The notes below the pieces were generated by a model. It saw nothing but the letters and a program-made list of their open reading frames with translations, was not told the origin of the DNA and did not search any database. Of a stretch of 64,000 bases of DNA, positions 9,597 through 17,461 are shown in pieces. The position numbers and the translations under genes are program-made. The stretch comes from Methanobacteriota archaeon. Its GTDB lineage: Archaea; Halobacteriota; Methanomicrobia; Methanomicrobiales; Methanoculleaceae. The DNA lies in the NCBI GenBank assembly GCA_016841955.1, contig JAENYE010000002.1, positions 189,344 through 253,343 on the forward strand, in the 5' to 3' direction. Every line of letters begins with the position of its first letter. Within the stretch, counting starts at the first letter, position 1.

Positions 9597-10010
9597 GCAA
9601 CCACCCGGGAGAAGGCGCCGGACCCCGACGAGTCGTCGAAACGGTTCCTGATCGGGAGACGTCCGTAGCCGGGAGGCAGGAACATGCAGAGAGCCGTAAA
9701 ATTGTCGTTCGAACACTTCAGCGGAACAGAGTCCGACTGGTTACAAATCCTTTCCGCTGTATGCCGGATGAGACGAATACAGCGGCTGTACAAAACGATC
9801 CGTCATGGTTGTCCACCACACCGGAGTGTATGCATTCCGGGGATATAAATAAACCTGGAACTGCCCGCCGGCGCTGAACCGTCGTCCGGGTTCTGACGTT
9901 AGTGTTCAGCCGGCACCTCCGGCCGTATGTCGAACGGAAGGTCGTCTGGTGGAGGCGTGATGACCTCTTCCTTCAGGCATATCCTCTTCTAAAGAGTTGT
10001 ACGGAAGGAA
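9597..10010. other. Intergenic region with long leader of the acetolactate synthase gene
   Basis: 414 bp between the ilvB start and the stop of the leftward exporter gene. It contains the TATA box at 9843-9853 and a leader of roughly 220 nt. A 67-codon frame (minus, 9793 to 9590) ends in a TGA that overlaps the ilvB ATG; it shows no run of Ile, Leu or Val codons and I do not call it a gene. Confidence 0.45.
9841..9856 (-). promoter_or_regulatory. TATA box, probable ilvB promoter
   Basis: Minus-strand GGTTTATTTATATCC is a good archaeal TATA element. Predicted start of transcription is near 9815-9820, about 220 nt before the ilvB ATG. Confidence 0.5.
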
Positions 10011-11450
10011 TCAATCCTCAGCCTCCCCCACCGCACCCCCCTCCCGGATCCGCATCGTCAACGCGATCATCCCGATGATGAACAGGACTCCGACCAGGAA
10101 CGCGTGGTCGAACCCGATCTCCAGCTCGGCGATCGGGTGGAGAAAGTGGATTGCCCCGGTGGTCCCTGCCGGCTCGTCGCCCCGGATCCAGCGGTCGAAG
10201 ATCGTCTCGAAGACGACGATGCCTATCATGGAGGCAAGGTACCGGGAGAAGTACCAGAACGACGACGCGGCTCCCTGCAGTTCCCCCGGCGTCGAGGTGA
10301 GGATGAGCCGGAGGTTCGGCGGCGCAAAGAGCCCCATCGAGATGCCCCGGAAGACGAGGGCGAGGATGATGACGGATAGGGCAATCGTGTCGTCAAAGAT
10401 GACGAAGACGGAGACGAAGATGAAGAGGAATACCCCCGCAAGGGTGCAGAGCCGGCGCGAGCCGATATAGTCGGAGAGCGTGCCGGAGACCGGACCGGTG
10501 ATCACGATGAGAAGCGAAGGGGCGAGGAGCAGAAGCCCGGTAAAGCCCGTGGAATACCCTTTGACCAGCTCGAGGTACATCGGGACGAGGTAGGTCATCC
10601 CCGACAGCACGAGCCGGTTGAGCATCGCGGCGGCGATCCCGATCGAGAACGCCCGGTTCTTCAGGAGCCCGAACTGAAGCAGGGGCACCGGCGTGCGCCG
10701 TTCCCGGGCGATGAAGATCCCGGAGAATACAAACGAGAGGGCGAGCGCGGAGAGGACCGGAAGGGACGTCCAGCCATGCCCCTCCCCAAACGAGAGCGCG
10801 GCGGTGAAGAGCCCCGCAGCGAGGACGACCAGCAGTGCTCCCGCGAGATCGAACTCCCCCCGCGTCATACGCCGGCCGGCATCCCGGGGGACGAAGAGAT
10901 ACGCGATGACGACGGCACAGATCCCCACCGGCACGTTGAGGTAAAAGATCCACTCCCATGAAAGGAAGTGGAGGATGATACCGCCGAGGCCGAACCCGGC
11001 GGCAAGACCGAGGGCGTTTGCCGCGGAGAGGTAGCCGAGCGCCCTCCCCCTGACCTGCTCCGGGAGCGAGACCGAGAGAAGCGCCGGGCCCGTTGCCGTG
11101 ATCATCGCGCCGCCGATCCCCTGCAGGGCACGGAACAGGATGAGCCAGAGAAGGCTTGGCGACGCACCGCAGAAGAACGAGCTCGCGGTGAAAAGGGCAA
11201 ACCCCGCAACGAAGATGTTCTTCTTCCCCATCACGTCCCCGAGGCGCCCGAAGGGGATCAGGAACCCGGTGACGGCGAGCAGGTAGGTTATCAGGACCCA
11301 GGAAGCCTCGCTGGTCCCCACGTCGAAATGCCGGGAGATCGAGGTGAGGGAGAGGATGACGATGCTTGAGTCCGTGGCCCCCATAAAGGAGCCGAGTACG
11401 ACGGCAGCAATGATGAGGCCTCGCGCGGTCGTTTCGCGTAACCTGCTCAC
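10011..11450 (-). CDS. MFS transporter, DHA2 (14-helix EmrB/QacA) family
   Basis: About 479 residues from the GTG at 11450, or 502 from a TTG at 11519; neither has a strong ribosome site, and I prefer 11450 because the first helix then begins a few residues in. Family motifs: DSSIVILSLTSISRHF (motif D1 region of helix 1), GRLGDVMGKKN (motif A, loop 2-3), RALQGIGGA (motif B), and a 14-helix layout. Such proteins expel drugs, dyes or metabolites by proton antiport. It ends about 414 bp before the ilvB start on the same strand. Substrate cannot be predicted. Confidence 0.88.
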   Translation of the reverse strand: MSRLRETTARGLIIAAVVLGSFMGATDSSIVILSLTSISRHFDVGTSEASWVLITYLLAVTGFLIPFGRLGDVMGKKNIFVAGFALFTASSFFCGASPSLLWLILFRALQGIGGAMITATGPALLSVSLPEQVRGRALGYLSAANALGLAAGFGLGGIILHFLSWEWIFYLNVPVGICAVVIAYLFVPRDAGRRMTRGEFDLAGALLVVLAAGLFTAALSFGEGHGWTSLPVLSALALSFVFSGIFIARERRTPVPLLQFGLLKNRAFSIGIAAAMLNRLVLSGMTYLVPMYLELVKGYSTGFTGLLLLAPSLLIVITGPVSGTLSDYIGSRRLCTLAGVFLFIFVSVFVIFDDTIALSVIILALVFRGISMGLFAPPNLRLILTSTPGELQGAASSFWYFSRYLASMIGIVVFETIFDRWIRGDEPAGTTGAIHFLHPIAELEIGFDHAFLVGVLFIIGMIALTMRIREGGAVGEAED

Positions 11451-11599
11451 AATCGATCGGTACAGCTCTTTCGGGATTGCTCTTCTGGCTGCCGGTTTTA
11501 ATCGGTCCGGGAGGAGCAAGGGGGCCGGCGACGCCGCGTAACGGCCGGAGTTATGGGATGCTGCCCATGGCCGTCACGGTAGCGAACGTCCCGGCCCCG

Positions 11600-12283
11600 T
11601 CACGCGTCTATCTTTTCCGCGAGTCCGACCCGTTCCCGGATCTGCGACCGATACCATTCGATGATCTTCTGGATGATATCATAACCCGTCCCCCTCAGGC
11701 GATACGATACCGCGGACTGGCTTGTGCCGATCCGGTCCCCGATCTCCTTCTGCGTGAGCCCCGCGAGCGTCAGCATCACGGCTTCGGCCTGCCTCTTCGT
11801 ATACCCGTCAAGCATCCTGTCCAGGACGTCGCAGAAGATCGGCAGCGCCGTATTGACATCCCCCCAGGGGGTCGTTACGATGATGCCACGCCCGGCTTTC
11901 TTCATAGCATCCAGTTCGAGGCCGGAGAGCCGGAATGCCTCGCCATCCCCCTCTCCGGCCGAACCGTCGCCCGGCAGGTAGCGGACGGTTCCAATCCCGA
12001 CCGCAATCCTTGCGTCCAGCCGGAGAGCGCTGTTGTCGCGATCGAACCCGGCGATGAGCTTGAGGCGCAGGAGGATTGCATCTTCGAGCGCCCCCTCCGG
12101 GTTTGAAGAGACGCCCTGAAAACTGTCTCCGCGGAATATCGAGAACGGCGCTGTGTAGTCCTTCCCGATCTCTGCCAGCGTATCCTTCAGGCGGCGCATA
12201 CACTCTTCACCGTATGCATTTTTGATATCCCGGGAGCGGACCAGATCCCCCGTGAGGACTGCGTAAACTCCTCTTTCCGTCAT
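11600..12283 (-). CDS. SatD family protein with C-terminal helix-turn-helix
   Basis: 227 residues. The N-terminal TGDLVRSRDI (11-20) and FRGDSFQG (50-57) motifs are those of the SatD family, whose bacterial member was linked to acid response in streptococci; fold resembles a nucleotide-cyclase-like domain, role unknown. Residues about 160-210 form a sigma-region-4/LuxR-like HTH (LTQKEIGDRIGTSQSAVSYR). A DUF3307 membrane protein gene lies just upstream on the same strand, a pairing known from many genomes. Four copies of an ACTCATA-like motif lie in its upstream region, so self-regulation through the HTH is plausible (inference). Confidence 0.85.
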   Translation of the reverse strand: MTERGVYAVLTGDLVRSRDIKNAYGEECMRRLKDTLAEIGKDYTAPFSIFRGDSFQGVSSNPEGALEDAILLRLKLIAGFDRDNSALRLDARIAVGIGTVRYLPGDGSAGEGDGEAFRLSGLELDAMKKAGRGIIVTTPWGDVNTALPIFCDVLDRMLDGYTKRQAEAVMLTLAGLTQKEIGDRIGTSQSAVSYRLRGTGYDIIQKIIEWYRSQIRERVGLAEKIDA

Positions 12284-12325
12284 GGCGCCATCGTCGTCTT
12301 CTCTTCAAGGTTCGTTGTCGGCAAT

Positions 12326-12340
12326 CTTATATGAATATAT
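12326..12340 (-). promoter_or_regulatory. TATA box for the SatD-like gene
   Basis: Minus-strand ATATATTCATATAAG, about 45-55 nt before the ATG at 12283. It is flanked upstream by the reiterated motif at 12343-12407. Confidence 0.5.
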
Positions 12341-12342
12341 CC

Positions 12343-12407
12343 ACTCATACAACAATAATATAAGTGATATTGCTCATGAATTAAACTCATAAATGTATTT
12401 ACTCATA
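12343..12407. promoter_or_regulatory. Reiterated ACTCATA motif, candidate operator array
   Basis: ACTCATA occurs at 12343-12349, 12385-12391 and 12401-12407, with a variant GCTCATG at 12372-12378, all in one orientation within 65 bp of otherwise AT-rich DNA between the DUF3307 gene's stop and the SatD-like promoter. This is far more often than chance would give. The obvious candidate reader is the HTH of the adjacent SatD-like protein, but that is inference. Confidence 0.55.
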
Positions 12408-12487
12408 AAGAGGCGCACAGGTATCTTCATTCGTATTTCAGGCATCCACGCCCGGCAACCCCCCGACCGGGGTTGGAACCGGACGAT

Positions 12488-13372
12488 TCACATCCGGGAT
12501 GGTTGAAGGAACTCCGATAGATACCGGATGAACTGCTCGATCCCTCCCTGGTATACCAGGTAACCGGCGGCCGCCCCGATAAGGACCGCAACTGCGAAGC
12601 TCACCATCGTTCCTACGATGATGTACTCCGATCTCTTCGTGTCGTTGATCCTGAAAAGCCCTTTTGCCGCTATGAGGAATCCAATCGCCGTATACTCGTT
12701 CACCAGGATGAACGTCACGATCAGGACCCGCTCGACATATCCAATCAAACGGCCGGCGTGGTCCAGCCCGCCTTCTTCCGAAGTGTCCATATCCTTTCGC
12801 CAGGACCGGATGACGCTGCCGACCAGCATCCCGCCGGGCCGGAGAACCAGAAGGAATGCAATGATGACAATCCAGACCCTGATCATCTCAACCGGGCTGC
12901 CGAACGGGTAGGGAACCGGGGTCTCTGACGAGAGCAGCACCAGAACGATGAACAGAAACACCAGGTGGGCGACAAAAAGCCACCCTGCAGGCTCGAATAC
13001 TACGCCCTTGTCATCCGGATCTCCCCCACGGTGCATCTTCTTTCGAAGACCCGCCATCCAGCAGGGCAGCACGCCGTCGATGACGAAGTGCGCGACCGCA
13101 ACAAGGATGAAAGCGTACAGCAGGGTGCTCCGGAACTCGGGAAGAAGCCCCGGGAGAGACGACGGGTCTTTCAGGACGAATATGACGTTCCAGAGGTTGG
13201 CAAAGAGAAACGTCAGTAGTCCGGCCGCGAAGGCATGGTACGCCAGGTGCCTGGAGCGCCAGCCGTCCCGGGACCGATCCTTCACCGATGCTCCGGACCG
13301 GAGAACAAACTCCACCAGTAAGTACGCGAGAAAGAGGCGAAGGAAGAGTTCGATGGCGTGGGAAATTTCCAT
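12488..13372 (-). CDS. DUF3307 domain membrane protein
   Basis: 294 residues, about seven hydrophobic helices. The N-terminal half carries the DUF3307 pattern: an early helix (LFLRLFLAYLLVEFVL), HLAYHAFAAGLLTF (a His-containing helix near 43-56) and ILVAVAHFVIDGVL (about 91-104). Function of the family is unknown. It precedes the SatD-like gene by 204 bp on the same strand, a recurrent association. A minus-strand TATA (TTCTTAAATAAG, 13440-13451) lies about 70 nt upstream. Confidence 0.82.
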   Translation of the reverse strand: MEISHAIELFLRLFLAYLLVEFVLRSGASVKDRSRDGWRSRHLAYHAFAAGLLTFLFANLWNVIFVLKDPSSLPGLLPEFRSTLLYAFILVAVAHFVIDGVLPCWMAGLRKKMHRGGDPDDKGVVFEPAGWLFVAHLVFLFIVLVLLSSETPVPYPFGSPVEMIRVWIVIIAFLLVLRPGGMLVGSVIRSWRKDMDTSEEGGLDHAGRLIGYVERVLIVTFILVNEYTAIGFLIAAKGLFRINDTKRSEYIIVGTMVSFAVAVLIGAAAGYLVYQGGIEQFIRYLSEFLQPSRM

Positions 13373-13439
13373 TGGGGTCAGGTAACTATTCTTCTGAGAT
13401 CCTACATTACTTCTTCTATTCGCCCTGGAGGGATACGGA

Positions 13440-13451
13440 CTTATTTAAGAA
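13440..13451 (-). promoter_or_regulatory. TATA box for the DUF3307 gene
   Basis: Minus-strand TTCTTAAATAAG in an AT-rich stretch, about 70 nt before the ATG at 13372. Confidence 0.45.
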
Positions 13452-13619
13452 GTTATTATTATTGAATCTCCCGGGAAATCCATTCATCCGAAATCCAGGG
13501 GATGGGTGCTCATCATGAGGGGCGCGCCGGGAAGTGAGTCCCCGAAAGGGCTCGTCACTCCCGGAGAGTGCCGCAGACCATCGGTATTTCCACGAGGGCC
13601 CCCGAACCGCCCGCAGCCC

Positions 13620-14711
13620 CTACACTCCCACCGATTCCGCCACCCGCACGAGTTCGTCTTTGCCGAGCATGCCGGCCGTGATCTGGTGGGAGTATTCAGC
13701 GTCACGCCAGCGAATCTGGTCCCTCCCATCGGTGGAGACGTATTCGGCCTCCCGGCCATCGGCGAGGGTGACCGTCTCAGGCGTGCCGGGGAGCACCTTT
13801 TCCTTCCGGTAGGGATCGTACAGCCGTTTCACGACCTCCAGTTCGCCGGTGCCGTTCGTGAACCGGAGCGTGGTATAGCCACCGGGGAGGTGCACCCCAT
13901 CGGCGAAGGCATACCCCTCCGGGAGGTAGGACGGCATCTCCGCACCACAGCGCCGGGCGCCGTCGATGCTCGAGAGGAAGAGCGGCGTAATCGCAGCCGT
14001 CGGCATCGGCCGGACCTCGACGCCTGCCGGTGGATCGAAGGCGAAGAGGTCGTCCGGGAGCCCGGTGTTCGCCGAGAGACCGGTATATTCGGCAGAGAGG
14101 ATCAGGTTCCCCTCTCTGCCGTACATCTCCACGCCAAGGAGGAGCCAGGTTTCGGCGTCGATCCATGCCCTGCAGCGGTACACCGCCTCCCGGTAGCGGG
14201 TGGGCGCCTCAAAGAGTTTTGATCCACCCGCAACCTCAAGGATATAGGCGTTCCGGCCGCCTATGGTCTCGCTGCCCCGGTACGAAGCGTTCTGCTCAGC
14301 AAGCGACTCCGCGACCGTTTCGGCATATCCCCGGACTTCCTCCGCCCAGCCGGGGTAGGGCGACCCGGAGAAGGCGGCCTGTATATACGGGCCCGCGACC
14401 GTCAGCGCCGTCTGCGTCGCCGGGTCATAGCGCCACTTCCGGGTGCCGTTCGAGACGACGACCGTCCCCGCGAGGTCCGCGGGCTCGAGGTACTCGAGCC
14501 GGTAACTTTCGGGGCCTTTCTGGAACAGCCTGACGGTGACGTTCTCGGAACCGGCCGTTATCGCTACGGTGGCGGAGAAGTCCGTCGCCTGCTCTTCTGC
14601 CGCGATGAACCGGGCGGCGATCTCGTCCGCTGGCGGCGAATCCGCGACGGTGTCGAGGCACCCGGCGGTGCAGGCGATGACGAGGAGGATCGCGATTGCT
14701 AAATGCTTCAT
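13620..14711 (-). CDS. Lipoprotein with LolA-like fold and DUF4367-like C-terminal domain
   Basis: 363 residues. Lipobox IACTAGC at residues 13-19 after a hydrophobic signal indicates lipid anchoring at Cys19. Residues about 25-235 resemble the LolA/LppX/sigma-E-regulator fold (RLFQKGPESYRLEYLEPADL, NGTRKWRYDPATQTA, WIDAETWLLLGVEMYGREGN). Residues about 245-363 (PSYLPEGYAFADGVHL, FTNGTGELEVVKRL) look like DUF4367. Such proteins are thought to bind lipid or sense the envelope; no ligand is known here. It is the last gene of a leftward block of exported proteins, 52 bp after its neighbour. Confidence 0.82.
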   Translation of the reverse strand: MKHLAIAILLVIACTAGCLDTVADSPPADEIAARFIAAEEQATDFSATVAITAGSENVTVRLFQKGPESYRLEYLEPADLAGTVVVSNGTRKWRYDPATQTALTVAGPYIQAAFSGSPYPGWAEEVRGYAETVAESLAEQNASYRGSETIGGRNAYILEVAGGSKLFEAPTRYREAVYRCRAWIDAETWLLLGVEMYGREGNLILSAEYTGLSANTGLPDDLFAFDPPAGVEVRPMPTAAITPLFLSSIDGARRCGAEMPSYLPEGYAFADGVHLPGGYTTLRFTNGTGELEVVKRLYDPYRKEKVLPGTPETVTLADGREAEYVSTDGRDQIRWRDAEYSHQITAGMLGKDELVRVAESVGV

Positions 14712-14763
14712 CGGCAGGCCACCCCCGTCACGATAAGGAGCAGCCCGATGAGCGGACCGGTCT

Positions 14764-16437
14764 TCATCCCCGCCTCACCCCACGGCGCAGGAGCTTGATA
14801 CTGCAGGCGACAATCGCCGCGAGCGCCCCGAACCCCGGGGCGCGGGCGGGCGGCGACGCCCGGCCGTTCTCCCCGAACGACCGGGTGGTGCCGGCAAGGA
14901 CATACCCGCCGTCGGCCGTCGCCGCAAGAGCCGAGATGGTATCGGTCGCATCTCCACCGAACTGATGCGTGGAGGTGACGTTTCCGGTATGATCCACAAG
15001 CACCAGCCACCCGTCATGCGGCCCTCCGGCGTAGACCGTGCCGGTAATTGCATATACACCCGGAGACGCGACGGCCGACGTGACCTGGAAGACGCCGCCG
15101 GGAGTATCCGGCACCTGTGTCCAGACGGTGCCCCCGCCCCCGCTGATCTTGGCGAGGCGGGCTCTCGGCAGATCGCTTCCCGGAAGGACGGCCCCGCAGG
15201 CGACCAGGTAGCCGACGGCACCCCCGCCGGGCACCTCAAGAACAACCGTTCGGGTGCCGCCGTCCGCGTCGTCGAACGTCCTTGTGCAGACGACCTCTCC
15301 GGACTGGTCGGTCTTGATCAGCCGGAGCGGCACGGCCCCGGAACTCCCCGCCTCCCGTGGGTTCCTCACCGCAGCCAGGTAGCCGTCGTCGATTGGGGTC
15401 CATACGATATCATCCACCATCCCCGAACCGTTGCCCCCGACGAACCGGCTCCACTCCTCCAGCCCGCCCCGGTCGACCCTGACCAGCCAGGCGTTGTCGG
15501 TTTCGGTACGCCCGGTGGTCCTCTTCCCGCCGAGGATGAACCCGCCGTCGCCGGTCAGGTCGACCGTCGAGAAGACCAGGTACTCTCCTTTCACCGAGAA
15601 CGTCCGGCTCCAGATCTCCCGTCCGTCCGGCGCGATCTTGAATACCCAGGTACCGCCGGTACCCTCCTCCGGGGTCCATCCGGCGCCTCCGGCGACGACG
15701 TAGTTCCCATCATCGGTCTCGACCATATCGAGCGCGCTGTCCCAGTCCGGCCCGCCGTAGGTCTTCCTCCAGACCTCGTTGCCGTCGGCGTCCGTCCGGA
15801 TCAGCAGGGCGTCACGGAATTGTGTGTTGGCGGCGATCAGGTATCCTCCGTCGTCCGTCCGGAGCACCGACGCGACGTCTGCAGCATCCCCGGCACGGTA
15901 GGTCCGGTTCCAGACCTCATTGCCCTGCCCGTCAGTTTTGATCAGCCAGATGGAGAGGTCGTGCCAGGTGACCGGCGTGCCCGTGGGCGTGATGGAATAC
16001 GCCTCCGCCATGGCCCGGGTGATCTCGGCGAGCCTGGCGTTCTCCTCATCGGTCAGGGTCGGGTTCGGGCCCACTACCGGATCGAACGCGATCCGGGTCA
16101 CCGAGCCGTCCGCCGTGGCTTCGGTCTCGTGCTTCACCGGATACTTTCGCCAGATCTCACGCAGAGACTCCTTCATCGCCTCTTTCTCTTCGGCAGAGCG
16201 GGGCGATCGGTCGATGTAGCCGAGCAGGTTCTCCCGTTCATCGTCGGTTCCGACGAGCATGATGTAGTACGGCGTCGCCTGCTTCACCGCGTCGTCGATG
16301 AGGATCCGGTCGACGGGCAGTTCCCCCGGGCTCGGCTCCGGGATCGGTATCGGACGGGAGGTGTCGGTAGCCGTCGCCGGGAGGACGAGCAGGCTGGAGA
16401 GCAGAAGGATGCAGAGGATAGTTCGGATCCGCTTCAT
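14764..16437 (-). CDS. Exported PQQ/Kelch-like beta-propeller protein with PGF-CTERM-like tail
   Basis: 557 residues from ATG 16437 (MKRIRTILCILLLSSLLVLP, a signal peptide). A GTG at 16452 overlapping the upstream stop (GTGA) is possible, but GGAGTGA before the ATG favours the shorter form. From about residue 150, repeats of the type DGQGNEVWNRTYRA...DDGGYLIAANT recur six to seven times, the propeller pattern of large archaeal surface proteins. The C-terminus has APGFGALAAIVACSIKLL then RRGVRRG, a PGF-CTERM-like signal. It overlaps or abuts the preceding PGF-CTERM gene, so the two are co-transcribed. Confidence 0.82.
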   Translation of the reverse strand: MKRIRTILCILLLSSLLVLPATATDTSRPIPIPEPSPGELPVDRILIDDAVKQATPYYIMLVGTDDERENLLGYIDRSPRSAEEKEAMKESLREIWRKYPVKHETEATADGSVTRIAFDPVVGPNPTLTDEENARLAEITRAMAEAYSITPTGTPVTWHDLSIWLIKTDGQGNEVWNRTYRAGDAADVASVLRTDDGGYLIAANTQFRDALLIRTDADGNEVWRKTYGGPDWDSALDMVETDDGNYVVAGGAGWTPEEGTGGTWVFKIAPDGREIWSRTFSVKGEYLVFSTVDLTGDGGFILGGKRTTGRTETDNAWLVRVDRGGLEEWSRFVGGNGSGMVDDIVWTPIDDGYLAAVRNPREAGSSGAVPLRLIKTDQSGEVVCTRTFDDADGGTRTVVLEVPGGGAVGYLVACGAVLPGSDLPRARLAKISGGGGTVWTQVPDTPGGVFQVTSAVASPGVYAITGTVYAGGPHDGWLVLVDHTGNVTSTHQFGGDATDTISALAATADGGYVLAGTTRSFGENGRASPPARAPGFGALAAIVACSIKLLRRGVRRG

Positions 16438-16448
16438 GGGATCAACTT

Positions 16449-17192
16449 TCACTCCTTCCCCCTCTTCCCCGCACGAGCGGCGAGCAGCCCTCCCGAGAGC
16501 GCAAACACGCCCATCCAGGCGGAGAACCCGGGCACGGTCCGGCCCTGCGGCTCCAGCTCCAGGTAGAGCTGGTTGACGGTACCCTCAAAGACGACCTCGC
16601 GGTGCAGGGGGAGGTAGCCGTCCTTCTCGACCGAGACGGTCTGCCCGTAGCCGAACGCGTTCTCTATCAGGTAGCCGCCGTCGTCGGCGGTCTCTGTCGT
16701 CACGGGATACGGTGCGCCGCTCAGCGGGAGCACGGACTCGAACTTCACCGTTGCGCCGGGGACCGGACGGCCGTCGGCGTCCCTCACCGTTCCGATTACA
16801 TAGATCCACGGCGGCGGCGGGATGTCGACGTTGACGTAGACGTTCAGGACCGCATCCGTTGTCTTCCCCAGGCTATCGATCAGGGTCACGGTGATCGTCT
16901 CGTTTCCCTCCGCGACCGGGACAGAGCAGGCAAACTCGGTCCCGTTCCCGCACGACACCTCCCCGGCGCTGCTTGCGACCACCACGTCCCGTATCCCGTT
17001 CGATGCCTCGGCCCTGCCGACGACTTCGGCGCGGGGCGGGACGAGATCGCTCCATATCGTATCGTACTGCTTTGGGGAGGTGACAGAGAGCATCGTCGAC
17101 GTCTCGGATACGGAATCCGCGGCCGTCACCGGGACTGCCGCCGCAAAGAGCAGTGCAAGAATGCAAAGGATCGCCCGAAAGTTTCGTGTCAT
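16449..17192 (-). CDS. Exported protein with carboxypeptidase-regulatory-like domain and PGF-CTERM-like tail
   Basis: 247 residues. Signal peptide at 1-25 (FRAILCILALLFAAAVPVTA). Residues about 55-120 look like an Ig-like fold (AEASNGIRDVVVASSAGEVSC, TITVTLIDSLGKTTDAVLNVYV). Residues about 130-215 match the carboxypeptidase regulatory-like beta-sandwich (VIGTVRDADGRPVPGATVKF, DDGGYLIENAFGYGQTVSV). The C-terminus TVPGFSAWMGVFALSGGLLA plus a basic tail is PGF-CTERM-like. A surface adhesion or scaffold role is likely. Its promoter (17227-17248) shares an 11-base element with that of the PQQ-like gene at 18188-19801. Confidence 0.8.
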   Translation of the reverse strand: MTRNFRAILCILALLFAAAVPVTAADSVSETSTMLSVTSPKQYDTIWSDLVPPRAEVVGRAEASNGIRDVVVASSAGEVSCGNGTEFACSVPVAEGNETITVTLIDSLGKTTDAVLNVYVNVDIPPPPWIYVIGTVRDADGRPVPGATVKFESVLPLSGAPYPVTTETADDGGYLIENAFGYGQTVSVEKDGYLPLHREVVFEGTVNQLYLELEPQGRTVPGFSAWMGVFALSGGLLAARAGKRGKE

Positions 17193-17226
17193 TGCTCAAA
17201 TCCTCAAAAGAGCGATTGGGAAGAAT

Positions 17227-17248
17227 CGTTTATACCCTTTCTGTGCCG
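17227..17248 (-). promoter_or_regulatory. TATA box plus shared CGGCACAGAAA element
   Basis: On the minus strand CGGCACAGAAA, two bases, then GTATAAACG, about 35 nt before the ATG at 17192. The same CGGCACAGAAA-NN-GTATA arrangement occurs at 19822-19843 before the 19801 gene, suggesting common control or an unusually strong BRE. Confidence 0.55.
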
Positions 17249-17268
17249 TCCGTCTCCTTCGCACTTTC

Positions 17269-17461
17269 CGGCAGTCGCAACTCGCACCTGCGGTGCTCAT
17301 GCTCCGGACGTCCCGGCAGTCGCAACTTGCACCTGCGGTGCTCATGCTCCGGACGTCCCGGCAGTCGCAACTTGCACCTGCGGTGCTCATGCTCCGGACG
17401 TCCCGGCAGTCGCAACTCGAAGACCTTCGGTCTTCTCAAACTCCTGCCGTCCCGGCAGTCG
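17269..17461 (-). repeat. Tandem 45-bp repeats of the dispersed hairpin family
   Basis: Three nearly identical 45-bp units (17269-17313, 17314-17358, 17359-17403), a 49-bp fourth unit with a different stem (17404-17452), and the first 9 bases of a fifth. Each unit contains a hairpin: GCACC-TGC-GGTGC in units 1-3, GAAGACC-TTC-GGTCTTC in unit 4, inside conserved flanks. Units differ by single bases. There are no unique spacers, so this is not CRISPR. The fourth and fifth units reach into the 3' end of the gene at 17436-18191 and supply its stop codon. Confidence 0.9.

Noticed and set aside
9590-9793. Leader peptide for ilvB attenuation
   Set aside because: No cluster of branched-chain amino acid codons and no clear alternative hairpins; kept only as a weak observation.
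17269-17461. CRISPR array
   Set aside because: Units are head to tail without unique spacers and no cas genes are present.
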